DNA of 64,000 nucleotides from Torymus aiolomorphi (GCA_036365515.1 CM070876.1:177359523-177423522); one strand, 5' to 3'; numbered from the stretch's first letter, positions 1-11,942 are shown. Notes: generated from the letters alone by a model not told the origin. Numbers and translations are program-made.

Positions 1-560
1 TATTTTACAAAGTCATTTTCTTTGTCGCATGATAACTAGAGAAGAAAAAATAGGTTTAATCATGTTGAAATTTTGTGGAGATGTAGAGTTTATTTATATA
101 TTAATTGTATAAGTCCTTTAGGTAAGAATTGTCTCATAATTTTTAGAGATATTTAAGGTGAAAATTTTTTTACGTTTTTTTCAAAATCGTAATTTCTCAA
201 TGACGACTTCATGCATCAGTTTGAAATTTATAGACTATTTTGTATGTGATGTAGGCAATACGTATTTAAAATATCATCCAGATTATATGGTTAGTTTTTG
301 AGATATTTGATATTTAAAATTTTGGTATTTCTGGAAATAACTTTCTATGTCGCACAATAACTAGAGTAAAATTTAATTACTTTGAAAGTTGATGGAGATT
401 ATATTTGATGGAGATGGTGAATTTATATATTATTTATTAGAAGAGTTTTTACGGTAAAAGAATTCGTTTATGAATTTCAGAGATATTTGAGGTTAAAACT
501 ATTTTAGTCCTCTTTTAAAATCGTAATTATTCGGGAATGCATTTATGTACACTAGAAAAT
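1..560. repeat. Degenerate tandem repeat, about 2 copies of roughly 325 bp; no gene
   Basis: Two diverged direct copies begin near position 10 and near position 336, each with a GTCGCA-YRATAACTAGAG segment and an AGAGATATTTRAGGT segment. The same AGAGATATTTGAGGTTAAAA phrase recurs near 35690, so this is a dispersed repeat family. No ORF here has protein-like composition. About 220 bp of AT-rich DNA follow without any feature. Confidence 0.45.
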
Positions 561-781
561 TGAAATGACATGCGCTATGCACTATACGCGAGTGTTGTGT
601 GCCTGCTTTTGTTTTGTAATAGCCATTTATTATTGTTAAGCTTAGAACCTTTTTCTTACATCGGAAATTCCAGAAAGAGCACCCAAACACGGACAGACAT
701 ACTACTAGAGACAAGTAACCTATGTGTGAAATTTCACAAAAAAAATATAATTTGAAGTAAAGGTTATTTAGAAATAACCCA

Positions 782-1403
782 TAGCGGCATAGCAGCGAAC
801 ATACATAAACGAGGCTCTGGAGAAGCAAGCTTCTACCGCATGCAGCAGCGCAGCGCAGCAGTCGGGACTCTCATAAACACATTGGAACCGCGAGGGTATG
901 TAAAGCCATGAGATTCAACCGTTTGAACGACTTTACGGAGAGTCAATGTGACAAGGATTACCTTGATTTTGATATCTGAGCTCATTGGGCTTAATCGGTA
1001 AGCGCCCGCGTCGTGCACGGCAGTCCCTAGGTGCAACTCCTTACCTAGGACTGTTTGCCACTGATTTTGCTGTGCGATGTTACAGCGCTAAATAAGATGC
1101 TAAACCTCTTAAACTGTTTTCACGAAAATACTCCAGAATTCCCTGCAGGATTTTCCATGTAAAATTGTCCGCAGTTTTTCCTACAGAATTACCTACAGAA
1201 TTTCCTATAGGATTTCCTATAGGATTTCCTACAGGAAAAGCGCGAAATTCACATAGGATTTCCTATAGAACTTCCTATACAGAATTTCATATAGGACTGC
1301 CTATAGAGTATCCTATAGGATTCCTATAGGATTTCTACGGAATGCCTACAGGATTTTCTATAGCATTTCCTACAGGATTTTCTATAGGATATTTTTATAA
1401 GGG
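782..1403 (+). mobile_element. Half copy of a long-TIR foldback element (FB-like family A)
   Basis: This is one inverted-repeat arm of the element that is complete at 50195-51394. It runs from the central loop sequence (TAGCGGCATAGCAGCG) outward to the terminus ATATTTTTATAAGGG. The part from 1150 to 1390 is a 12-bp minisatellite of GGATTTCC followed by TATA or TACA. Drosophila FB elements have similar inverted repeats built of short tandem subrepeats; family membership is inferred from that architecture only. No transposase is visible. Confidence 0.6.
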
Positions 1404-1405
1404 AC

Positions 1406-1506
1406 ACACCCAACGCCTTTTAATGACTGCACGGAGAAAAATTTTTGGGTAAATAAATTATACACAAAAATTTTTCTCCGCGCAGTCATTAAAAGGCATT
1501 GAGTGT
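1406..1506. repeat. Hairpin MITE-like element, 45-bp stem
   Basis: Left arm 1406-1450 and right arm 1462-1506 are reverse complements with few mismatches. They share AACGCCTTTTAATGACTGC next to an 11-bp loop. The hairpin abuts the end of the preceding foldback half-element. It has no coding capacity. Confidence 0.6.
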
Positions 1507-1720
1507 TTAAATCATTGGGAGTACAATATTTCGAGTGACCTGTATGGATTTTGCATTTCTAATAAAATATTTAAATAAGAAAATTTATTATTTTCAATAG
1601 GAGTACTGGGTCAAACTCGATTTGTGGAATTTTTACTATTTTAAATATAGTACTTTTTTCAAAGCAAATTTTAGTTTCTGAAATAATAATTTTTATGAAA
1701 TAAATTTTTTTCCTAGCGGG

Positions 1721-2312
1721 CCGAAAGTGCCACTTTTGCTCCCGGCGCCCGATCGCGAAGGTTGTATTTTCGGCCTCGCCAGGCAAAAAATCGTATACGC
1801 ACCACGGGAGCAAATAAAGAATGCCTCAGATCGCATGTTTGTCAATTTACATGCGATCTGGGACATTCTTTACTTTTGCTCCCAAGGGGCGTAATTTACT
1901 ATTTCATCATATACCCTGACCGAAACTGCCACTTTTGCTCCCGGCTGAAAAACGCGAATGTGGTATTTTGGGCCAGGTATGGTGAAAAATAGTATACGCA
2001 CCACGGGAGGAAAATTGGTCAGCCCACAGGTCGTGCACTGAGAAAAATATGTATAGTCGTTACTATTATATCGTATAGTTGTCAAAATATAGTTACGGTT
2101 TCTATTTTTTTCAGTAAAATATACTACCCTGTATTAGTTGGATATTATATTTTAGTAATTTTAACTATAATTATTGTAAATACAACTATAATATAGTAAC
2201 TTTTACTATAAAATATAGTTGTGACGATTTTGCACTATACAGGATTGTAACAGTAACTATATTTTCTTTTCATTGTGTAAATTGCCAATTTTCCTCCCAT
2301 GGTGCGTAATAT
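1721..2312. repeat. Nested direct and inverted repeats with the phrase TTTTGCTCCCGG
   Basis: Two direct copies (1721-1814 and 1920-2015, period 199) each begin CCGAAANTGCCACTTTTGCTC and end near GTATACGCACCACGGGAG. Between them lies a hairpin at 1817-1871 with CAGATCGCATG/CATGCGATCTG arms. A third, inverted copy of the terminal phrase (CCTCCCATGGTGCGTAAT) closes the unit at 2280-2312. The arrangement is a palindrome inside a palindrome, with a separate MITE in the outer loop. No coding sequence is apparent. Confidence 0.5.
2036..2277. mobile_element. MITE with imperfect CAYTGARAARAATATA terminal inverted repeats
   Basis: The ends CACTGAGAAAAATATGTATAG and (inverted) CACAATGAAAAGAAAATATAG bound a 242-bp, very AT-rich segment full of TATAGT/ACTATA words. 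It splits the outer palindrome of the surrounding repeat, which is why it is read as a later insertion. No target duplication could be identified with certainty. Confidence 0.45.
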
Positions 2313-2479
2313 ACTATTAATTCACCGTTTTTGATCAGTTTCTTTGTTCTATGGATATATATTGGATATTATTATTTAAATGTTATTATTTTTATTTAAC
2401 CAATATACACATTTTATAATCTAAGTATCACATATTTACAACAAAAAATTAAATTTAGAAATTAAAAAATTTTTGCATA

Positions 2480-2544
2480 TGATGGGAATCAAACACGGGA
2501 CCCTCTTGGCACGGCAGTCGGACGCTCTAACCACTCACCTATAA
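2480..2544 (-). pseudogene. tRNA-like sequence (tRNA-derived SINE head or tRNA relic)
   Basis: On the minus strand the segment has a box A-like stretch (TAGGTGAGTGGTTAGAGC) followed about 35 nt later by a box B-like stretch (GTGTTTGATTCCC, compare GGTTCGANTCC), in the order and spacing of a pol III internal promoter. Acceptor-stem pairing is absent and the T arm is degenerate, so it is not a functional tRNA. A SINE head is the likelier reading, but no SINE body or A-tail could be assigned. Confidence 0.45.
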
Positions 2545-2606
2545 AAGACTTACAGTTGGTCTTTTCGAAACTGATACATAAGCTACACTACGATGTAAGT
2601 ATTATT

Positions 2607-3271
2607 CAATTGCTTTATTTTATTAATCAGTACATAATTGAGTAATAATAACATTATAATCAAATTTAATATAGTTACATAATTTAAAAATGTCTTAAAT
2701 AAATAACAATAATTTTTTTCGTCAGAAATAAAGGAAATATGAGAAGGATGTGCATATAAATTCCTACCATACCGACATCGTCATTTAATTTTTATTTACT
2801 ATAATCCTGCGAACTTTTTTTTTAAAATAAATGCGATTTTCTGTCTTTCACAATCCATGCAAAAACTACATCTTGATTAAAAAGGTAACTCATTTCATTA
2901 TTGTATAGATTATTGTATATTTAAATTTAAATATACGTAATGCTGAATAATAAATAAGAAAATTTTTAAGCTGAAAATTAAAATATTTTTTAACCACATA
3001 TTTTTTGCATGGATTGTGAAAGACAGAAAATCGCATTCATTAAAAAAAAAAAGTTCGTAGGATTATAGTTATAGTAGTAAATAAAAATTAAATGACTATG
3101 TCGGTATGGTAGGGATTTATATACGCAGCCTTTTCATATTTCCTTTATTTCTGACGGAAAAAATTGTTGTTATTTATTTATGATATTTTTAAATTAAGTA
3201 ACTGTATTAAATTTGATTATAATTTATTATTACTCAATTATATGTATCGATTGATTAAAAAAAAGCAATTG
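2607..3271. mobile_element. Foldback/MITE element with about 265-bp inverted arms
   Basis: Arms 2607-2865 and 3001-3271 are inverted copies of each other at roughly 90% identity by eye, with several small indels. Both carry CAATTGC at the outer end and CAATCCATGCAAAAA at the inner end. The 135-bp loop is AT-rich. No ORF is present, so it is a non-autonomous hairpin element of unknown superfamily. Confidence 0.65.
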
Positions 3272-3360
3272 CGTATTGGACACGTGCAAGATACAATGAC
3301 TGATATTAAGTTCCTTTTGTATCTTTAAAATATAGAAAAGAAGCGAGTTTAAGATAGATG

Positions 3361-6300
3361 TGTTACGTCGGGTCTACCAAAGAAGACCCGATGTTTAGTT
3401 TTAAAGAAAAACTAATAATTGCTCTGTTTAGAGCCTAGGCTAATGAAAACCTACTAGCTCGGGATAGAGCTAGATACTACAGGATAGGATAAGGTTTGGG
3501 CAGCAATAAGGGCGCGACACGGTAGTTACCTAGAATTGAATTTACAAAGTTCGACTCAGTTCGTAGTTATTTGACTACAAGAAGACTGATGTTTAAACGG
3601 GAGTGGTTACCCAGACTAACATCCGAAATCTTGTAGTATAGTTTACGCGGTACTAGGGGTGATATTTTTTTAGAAGGATGGATAGATAGAGAAGAAACAC
3701 TGTTATTTAAGGGAAAGTAACACGATATTTCCGAGTTAGAGTCACATGAAATGGGGTGAGTGTGTGGAAAAAAAAATGATCTAGCTGTAGAAAAAGTTAG
3801 ACAGCAAAACTTTACTTTTACTTACTATTTCTGTTGCTGGCGACTCCAGAAGATCTCTGCTGTCGGCGATGAAAAAGAATTGGATCAGGGTTATAAATAA
3901 AAATGTAGCACAAACAAATATATGCAAGGAAAGAATAATGAGTTTATTTCCGCACACGCGTGTTACCTTTGCTCGGTAACTTGTACAAATTTTAATATTT
4001 TATATATTTTTATTTTTTTTTCAGAAAACTTTTAGAGTGTCGCGGAACTCTGTACAATTTTGAAATGTAAAAAATTTTAGGAAGACCTCTTCGGCTGAGG
4101 CTTGATGCTTGAGTGGTGAAGAACCTCTTCGGCTGAGGCTTGATGCTTGAGTGCGTCTGAGAATATAAAGATCGCTCCCGCGAGTGTTCGCACACTCGGC
4201 GGGGCTAGGATTGAACACCCGAGTCGGGGTCTGAAATAGAACTCTGGTTTTTCGTTGGACGCGGTTACGAAGTAAGCTAAGCTTGAGATGGGGCGCAGCC
4301 GCTTTCTCCTGTCTTAAGCGTAGAGGGATGTTATTGGTCGCTTAGATTTTTGGGACCAGCCCTCACTCAAAATCGGGCGCTGGGATTCGATAATGAGGCG
4401 TCATTATGCATATACGCTATGAATTGATTGTTAGGCAATAAAAGAGAATTTTTGTTGTCTTACATTCAGCATCAAGATAAATAACCCACTTTGACATAAT
4501 GTTTTTTTTATAATAAATAATTTTTAATATGAAACTTTAAATACATATAAGAACTGGGCGGTCCCATGACTAATTAAAAAGAATTTACGTTAAAATATGA
4601 AGATTTATTAACAAAAAAGGTGGAAATGAATTAAAACTTAATTAAAGAAAGGATTTATAATATGAATATTATAATAAATTATAATTAATCTGTAAATTAA
4701 ACATTACTCGAAGTAGTTTATTTATGTACAAGAGTTTTATTTTCAAACAAGAAGGCTTTTAAGTAGCGAAATCGTACAAAGGATAATTATAAATACATCT
4801 AATATCCTATTTTGTATATTAACCGTTAAGGGTCAATTAAATACGCGAATAGGAATATTGGTTTGGTATATAAAAGGGTGACAGTTATTATCAGCGAAAC
4901 GGTTTAACACCGAAAATATAAACGTCTTAAAATTAGTAAAATTAGACTTAAAACCAAATATGACGGCTTTCGATAGTGCATAAGTTAGAACTAAAATATA
5001 AGTATAAAAGTAACTAAATTTGTATAAACTCTAATGCAATTAATACAAAAGTTTGAATATAAAATAACTTATATCAGATATCTTATACTTCTACAAATTT
5101 AGACTTAACATGTAAACTTAAAAATAAACTATCTAAATCAACATAAAACTAATATGTGACTAATATAATATATATATACTTTATTGAAATCTATTACTCA
5201 TTTCATATTATTGGGGCATTGAATTAAAGTGACTGATAAAACTTATACAGAAGAACGTACAATAATATATATAATAGAATAACCTATTGTGGAAATAGGT
5301 GAGATATTAAAATGTATTAGTTTATGAACTTTTCAGGAAAGAGAACAGAAAGTACTTGATTTCATAAGGTGTTTGAACTTTAAAATATTCTTAATTGAAT
5401 TTGGAAATTGTAGAGATTTTGTTTTTATATATTTTGCATAAACATACAAAATAAAGTCAAGAAATATTAATGTGGATAGAAAATGTTGAAGGTAATTATC
5501 TAACGTAAAGCTTAATAGAAAGGTATGAAATAACCTAGTTTAGTCTTAGATAACTAAAATCTATTGAATTGTTGAATTAATAAATCCTCAGGGATTTAAT
5601 TGGAGGAGGTATACTAAGTAAATGGTATATGTTTAACCTTGGAGTTACAGAGGAAAAATTAGTTTACTCTGTATTTGTTACTAACTGTCTATAAACGTGT
5701 TAAGAGAAAAATCTAGTATAAGCGTGGGTAGCAGAAAATGCTGGAAAGCGAGAGAGACGGAAACAGACGCTGTCGTGCGTAATTACAGGGTTTTCCCAGT
5801 TTATTGTTCTTGGAGTGGCTAAGAAATTCCGACGCGTACTCGGGTTCGAGAAAATTACCGCTTGCAGATGTTTGGGTCTGGCTAGTGTTTACTGAGGCTA
5901 TCGTAAGAGGAAGGAAACGAAAAAAACTTTACGACCCGCGACGAAGAAGGAAGCGTTGTACCCTTACTTCGAGATGTTTGCGTTTGGGATTTCTCATGCG
6001 GCCGAAATTTTGGGCCTGAGTTTTTATGACCCTAAACGAAGAAAATTTTTGAGGATGAACAAATTCTAAAATGATCTAATCCGATGATTGTTGGATGCAA
6101 GGAAATAGTGAGCATTTATTAAATATTGCGTTTGAAATGAATGATACAAGAGCGTCTCACTTTTTAAATGCCAGATAAAATTTTACAACATAATTGCCTT
6201 ACTACTAAGAGTAAAGTGTCGACATTTTATACTTTGAAAAGGAAACATACAATACTAAAGGTTACAACAAGATTCCAAGTTTTATTTACAAAACTGGATC

Positions 6301-6687
6301 TTATATTTTTTTTTTTTTTTTATATTCTGAAAAAAAAGGAAACTGTATCAAGCCCCAATATCTTTTTCTATATTGTTGAAATCAAAATAATTGTGAAAAG
6401 AGGTACTATGCCAATTTTCCTAATTCGAAAAAATTGGTATCTAAAAGTACTTAGGTAACAGTGCTCTTCTGTATTTTAAAACTATTGAGAATCAGATCTC
6501 TAATCTTTTATTAATAAATCCAGAGTAATAAAGGAAAAGAAAAATGATGGAATTATACAATATTTTGAATTCCAAATTTTTTCTTTTTTTTTTCTGAAAT
6601 CTGATATTGGTTTACGAGATTCATGTAATAATGAAATAAAATAATTTTTATTATTTTAAAGAAAACTATTTTTGGCAGGACGTAACA
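3361..6687 (-). repeat. 3' LTR of the Gag-only retroelement
   Basis: This is the downstream LTR in sense (minus) orientation, 3327 bp. A TATA-like run (TTTATATTC) lies near 4165-4175 and a polyadenylation signal AATAAA at 3948-3943 on the minus strand. R is therefore probably about 4150-3920, U3 about 2.5 kb and U5 about 0.56 kb. A direct duplication containing CTCTTCGGCTGAGGCTTGATG lies at about 4085-4155. Small ORFs inside it have no recognisable family and are not annotated. Confidence 0.85.
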
Positions 6688-6697
6688 CCCCCCTCCT
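6688..6697 (-). other. Polypurine tract of the LTR element
   Basis: On the minus strand AGGAGGGGGG directly precedes the TGTTACG start of the 3' LTR. This is the position and composition expected for the plus-strand primer of LTR elements, and it fixes the element's orientation. Confidence 0.75.
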
Positions 6698-8272
6698 AAA
6701 ACGGTTGCTACTACTAACAAACGTAGCAAACGATACGCTGAGTAACAATGATAAGATATAATTTGGAATAGTAAATCGAAGTTTATTGTTATATTAATTC
6801 CACAAAGTAACTACAAGAATCGTAAGAGATGAATTTCAAATTTTGTTTATGAGTAATTTAGAAAAACATAAATATTTTTTTCTTAAATTTTTTTGTTTTT
6901 AATTAATTTTGTAGTTAATAAGACTACTTTCTTTTTAGAAAGAAAACTTAACATTAATGTTTTTTTTTTTTTTTTTTTTCATAAGAGTGTTGAATTGGTT
7001 TGAAAAATGTTGAAGTTCAAATGCACTTCATCTCCAGTTCATTTATAGAAAGATAAAAAATAATACTTTTTATTTTCAACGTCAACTACAAGATTCTCTT
7101 TCGTAGGATGAGTCACAGTATAGATTTTCCTCTATATTGACTAACCAATGGTTGGTTAAATCTTAGCTTTAAAAACGGAATATCGCACGTGCTAGATTTT
7201 GTTTGTCAGAGATTGTGACGTATTGATAGTCATTTAAATGATACAATAGCCTTTAAGGTTCTCAGAAAAAGAAAACTTCTCATGATCAAAACGTAATAGG
7301 GAGAGTTTGGTATTTATGCACCAAGTCAGTTTTGCATGGTCACATCTTTGTGATTCTAGAGGCTTTGATATCTGACTATGTAATAGATAAATTGGAGAGT
7401 GCGCTTAAGTTCAATCTAAAAAAAACATTTTTTTTTGTTTAGAATTCATTTTTATGTAAAGTAATTTGTATTTAATCGATTATAAATACATATGATTTTA
7501 CAATTACTCAAAAACAGTAAAATAACTACACAAGGTGTATTAGAAATGATTTTTCTTTTTTTTTTCCAAATTATATCCCTTACAAGAATATATATACAAG
7601 GTTTTATTTGTTCGCAAATATGTTTTTTTTCTATCTAAACAAACTTAGAATTTTACGCAAGAAAAAAAAAAGAATATCTAAATTAGTAACGCTTATGGTA
7701 TCGGTAATTATTATAAATTCTGAGTGATGTTGGCTGCTAATCAGGAACCTCGCACTCGTCTACTTCTTGAGTGATAACGTGGTGACAAAGTGATTGTCTA
7801 TTCCCGCAATCATAACTTTTAAGGGAGCTGCTTCATTCAGAAGGAATAAAATGGTGAAAACTACAAAGCTCATTTTTACTTTGTTGAGACTTTGAGTTTT
7901 TTTTTTATTTATTTGTATTTTTATTTTAGTATAAATTTGTCTGTAATCAGAAAAGAATATTAGTATTTGGTTCATATAAAAAAAATTTATGTTTGGGTTT
8001 AAGTTCTAATGAAAAACAATTAAAAAGAAATTCAGGATAATTTGCAATTTACATTATTTGATAATTTAATATAATAATAAAAAAAAATTAGTTTTAGAAT
8101 AACTTAAATAAAAAACAAATTACAAAAGATTATTTATTATTTTTTTTCTTTAACAAAGTATTGGATTAAAAGCTAATTTTAATTCCTTAATAGTTTATAC
8201 ATATATATATTTTTTTTTATAAAATCTTTAAGGTTGATGGAAGTATTATTCGGTATTCTAATAAATTAATTA
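6698..8272 (-). other. Interior of the LTR element downstream of gag, no pol found
   Basis: About 1.6 kb of AT-rich DNA with homopolymer runs. In the position where pol or env would lie there is no frame with RT, RNase H, integrase or protease motifs. A segment near 7335-7375 (ATGGTCACATCTTTGTGATTC) is similar to one near 12655-12690, an internal repeat of the element. Confidence 0.6.
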
Positions 8273-10321
8273 TTAAGGTTGATAGTTTTTTTTTTTTTTT
8301 TTTGTTATTAAGTGGGTAATAATTTTTAAAAAACAATTACTCTGTGCATTGGATTCATGCTTTAGATTATTTTGTATAATATTAATTTTGAAATAATTAG
8401 TTACATAGTAGTTATATTGGTAGTATTTTCGTTTAGCATCATTTAGTAGTAAATTGTGGAAAGTTATTTTAGACTTGATCAAAATAAAATCAAGTATAAC
8501 CTTAAAGTGTGATTGTTTAATATTAATTAGAGAATAATTAAACGGTGATTTGAAATTGTGAAGGTTACTTTTAACCGTAAACCTGTTCCTTAACAAATCT
8601 TTGAAATATATTAAAGCTTGAATTGGAAAGGCTGATTTATGAAGTGGTTTTTTATTAAAGGTATTATTCAATTGTGCTTTTTCACTTGAGTTAACAATAT
8701 AATTATAGCTGTCCTCTTTAATTCTAGTTTTAAAGTAACTGAGTAACATGCAATTTGATTGGGATTTGGATTCATCATAGCTTTTATTCGAAATGAGGTT
8801 ATATTTAGATAGATTGGTATTAAATTCATCATTATTATTAATAATAAATTCAGATTTTAATTCTTTACAGTTTGAAAATATGGTTAACCCAGATTTTTCC
8901 GGATTCTGGTCTTTCCCATAATGAATTAAATCTTTCACTTTAATTATTTGACAATTTTGATTTAAATTAATAGACTTTATTTCAAGCTCCGGGGGTTCGG
9001 TTTCAATATTTGAAGAAGATGAATTTGGTAAAAGTAGACATGGTATAAGATTATATATAGTATTAGTGCTATGTGGGTTAATTAAACTTTCTTTAATTTC
9101 GACTTCAAGATTTGAAGGACTAGATTTAGAAACCTCGGGGATTTTATCAACATTTAAATCTTCCGGTAATTTAAATTGCACAATATTTAATGATTTTGGT
9201 GGTAAAATAGATTCTCCTATAAACTCACCATTTAAATTATTAAATTTTTCGTAATTAGGTTTAGGTTTATTTATAATACGTTCAGAGACCCGTTTCTCAA
9301 TAGTTTCTGTTATAATCAGATTATTTTCTTCTTCACCATTTTTAAACTCAGAATTCACTAATTGAGACGTATCTACGGATTCAGGTATTAAGGTATTTTC
9401 TATGAGTTTAGGTATATTGGTAGTTCTTTTAGAAACACGATTTTCAGATCTCTCTTGAGCATTCTCAGATTTTTTATTTATTTCATCGTTATGCAGTTCA
9501 CTATTTTTACATTTAGAATTATCTGTATTTTTAGGAATTAAAGTATTATTAGCTGTTGGATTAATGGGTATATTCGTATAACTTACACTTTTGTAACTTC
9601 TATATTTAATTACATTTGGTAAGGGAACTGGTGAATTATTTTCATTTAATAACTTATTGGTATCATTTAAGGTATTGGATGACCAAGTCTCGGATTTTTT
9701 ATTTATTTGAATTGAAGACGATTGAGATTTATAATTAGATATTTCCTGTTCTACCGAATTAGCATGCTTAATGGTTTCGGTAAACGTTTCACATGGATTA
9801 ACGTGAGCCCATAAATGAGGTTGCAGTCCTATTAGAAAATGTTCAATAAGTACATTCTGTATTGTTTTATTAAAATTTATGTTATTATTTAGTATAAATT
9901 CTATGTCACATTTTTTCATCACTTCATTAGATTTAACGATTAATCTGTTTGAATACTCAGTTATACATTCATTAGAAAATTGACAAATATTTTGTAAGGA
10001 TTCATTTAATTTATCTAATAAGTCGTTTTCTCGAACTTCATAAAACTGGTTATTGCTATCATTTAAAGTATTAACTGAACACGTTTCGGATTGAGTACAA
10101 ATAGCTGCTGTATGCCCCAATCCAGAGCAGAGTTGGCATCTGACTAGTTTGGAACATTCCAGAGCTTCATGTCCAAACCCGTAACACAATTGACACTTTT
10201 CTAATTTAGAACATTGAAGCACAATGTGACCGCGTTGGTGGCATAATTGACAAACCTCAATTGTGGGACATTGTACGGCAATGTGCCCACGTTTATGGCA
10301 CAACTGGCAAACGGAAAACAT
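8273..10321 (-). CDS. Gag-like protein with four N-terminal CCHC zinc knuckles
   Basis: An intact 682-codon ORF and the only long one in the LTR element. Residues 5-78 hold four tandem CX2CX4HX4C knuckles at a 19-residue period, each starting CQLC, as in nucleocapsid RNA-binding modules. Residues about 100-200 fit a retrotransposon Gag capsid C-terminal half (FLIGLQPHLWAHVNP, then FTETIKHANSVEQE). In typical Gag the knuckles follow the capsid; here they come first. The remaining 450 residues are Asn/Ser/Lys/Glu-rich with internal repeats: SETxSxNTLNDxN occurs twice, and an NTLIP...RVSxR block occurs twice. There is no protease or RT fusion. It would package element RNA in the cytoplasm and depend on pol from another element. 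The ATG lies just before the first knuckle; an upstream exon was not found. Gag identity is by motif reading only. Confidence 0.75.
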   Translation of the reverse strand: MFSVCQLCHKRGHIAVQCPTIEVCQLCHQRGHIVLQCSKLEKCQLCYGFGHEALECSKLVRCQLCSGLGHTAAICTQSETCSVNTLNDSNNQFYEVRENDLLDKLNESLQNICQFSNECITEYSNRLIVKSNEVMKKCDIEFILNNNINFNKTIQNVLIEHFLIGLQPHLWAHVNPCETFTETIKHANSVEQEISNYKSQSSSIQINKKSETWSSNTLNDTNKLLNENNSPVPLPNVIKYRSYKSVSYTNIPINPTANNTLIPKNTDNSKCKNSELHNDEINKKSENAQERSENRVSKRTTNIPKLIENTLIPESVDTSQLVNSEFKNGEEENNLIITETIEKRVSERIINKPKPNYEKFNNLNGEFIGESILPPKSLNIVQFKLPEDLNVDKIPEVSKSSPSNLEVEIKESLINPHSTNTIYNLIPCLLLPNSSSSNIETEPPELEIKSINLNQNCQIIKVKDLIHYGKDQNPEKSGLTIFSNCKELKSEFIINNNDEFNTNLSKYNLISNKSYDESKSQSNCMLLSYFKTRIKEDSYNYIVNSSEKAQLNNTFNKKPLHKSAFPIQALIYFKDLLRNRFTVKSNLHNFKSPFNYSLINIKQSHFKVILDFILIKSKITFHNLLLNDAKRKYYQYNYYVTNYFKINIIQNNLKHESNAQSNCFLKIITHLITKKKKKNYQP

Positions 10322-10713
10322 TTTTTTTTTAAGTTTGATAAAAATATTTGATTTAGTAACTTTTATTTTTAGTATTATTTTGGTAGCTTTTACAATTTAG
10401 TAGAAAGAAAAAAATATATAATAAAGTTCAGAGGTTTTGGAAAGAGTAATAGTTTTTCAAAATTTAATAGAACAAATTTAGCAAAATAAGTGAACACTTT
10501 ATTTTAGTTTCACTATTTTAATTTTAATTCCGTAAGGTTTTAAATACGTTTTGAATTTTAATGCTTTTAATTTTTAATCTACAATATTTTTAGAAAAAGT
10601 TTTGTTTCATTAAAGATTCACTGTAATTAGGAGATTTGTTTTTCTTTTTCAAATTAAGTGTAACCTATTCATTAGTTTAAGTTAAATGCAAAAAGTGTTT
10701 TGTTAGTTATATA

Positions 10714-11942
10714 GGGGAGGGCGGGGCACGTGTGACACCCTAACTTTGATTAAAAATAACAACTAAACCTTGTATTATTTCAAAATGTACAAAAACGGAA
10801 TAATTAGATCAGAAAAAAATAAAATAAAATAAACTATTAACTTTTTTTTCATTTTCTTTTAATTATTGATAAAATACAGAAAAGAAATTCTGAAAAAAAT
10901 GCTCTACGTGCCCCACCGGCGGGTGGATTGTGGCACCCGACGGGGCACGCATGGCACGGTCAAATTTAATATTTTACTATAGGTATTTTTCAATTCTTTT
11001 TTCCAGTAATTAATACTTTAATAATTATGCCATAATAAAATTTTCGAAAATCAAATAATTAATCAGTCTATTGAAAATTAAAAATTTTATTTTTATTAAG
11101 GAACATAACAATTTTTATTTTAAAATAAATTATTACATTTTAATAAATGATTTTATATTATAAATTCCTTCTTATAAAATATGATCACAACATAATACTT
11201 TTGTTTGATTAACAAATTATCATTATTATTACAATAAGTTTAAATTTAAAGATTTCGCATCATTTTCATCTATGTAGCATATTTGAACTGCCTGACCATT
11301 GAAAAAGGCAGTTTGAGTATCTACAATTGATTCCTTCCTTACCATTGTTTTTTCTACTCTATAACTTAATACGCAGTCGAAATAATCGTTATTTACTTAT
11401 TAATCTAATAATTGAAACTAAAAACTAGTTAAAACTAAATTATTGCACTGCGTAGTTGTTAACCCATCTTGCTCCGTTTTTGATTTGTAGGTTAGATCAC
11501 TTCGCTCGGTGGCCGCCGCCGCGCACTGATACGTCCGAGTGTGCCACGCGTGCCCCGCCAGGGTGCCACGCCATGCCCCATTTTAATACCATTTTCATTT
11601 TTTAATTATATTATTTATAAAGATTTTCTGACAATAACAAAAACAGGGCTTGAAAGATAAAAGTTGAAACTATCAAATAGGTTTGGTCTCATTTAGAAAA
11701 AAAATCATTTTCTCGTTGCTCCAAGCGACTTAAAAATGAAGTCAACCTTGTTTCTAAGCACCGATTTTCAATCTTATTAAATTAAATGTTAAACATTATC
11801 TATAATCTCAAAAGTATAGAGGAAAATTCTAAAAGCATATCTAATTAGCTTTACGTAAAAATTACATTTTTTGCATTCATTAATATTAAAAATATGAGGG
11901 TGCCAAACTTACCTACCTGACACGCCATGCCCCGCCTTCCCC
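10714..11942. mobile_element. Non-autonomous TIR element flanked by TA, inserted in the LTR element
   Basis: The ends GGGGAGGGCGGGGCACG and (inverted) GGGGAAGGCGGGGCATG form terminal inverted repeats flanked on both sides by TA, as after Tc1/mariner-type insertion. Further copies of a GGGGCACGYRTGGCAC-like word lie inside both ends (near 10910-10960 and 11535-11580). The remaining 1.2 kb is AT-rich and has no transposase ORF. It lies between the primer site and gag, so it lengthens the leader of its host element. Confidence 0.6.

Noticed and set aside
4010..6458. Several 60-100-codon ORFs inside the LTRs (also at 13561-15930, 37987-40771, 55962-58828)
   Set aside because: They recur only because the LTR recurs, lie in both orientations and have no domain-like composition.
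7760..7975. Small minus-strand ORF downstream of gag with a hydrophobic start (MSFVVFTILFLL), possible env signal peptide
   Set aside because: Only 37 codons follow the internal Met, no downstream envelope-like sequence exists, and AT-rich DNA easily yields hydrophobic ORFs.
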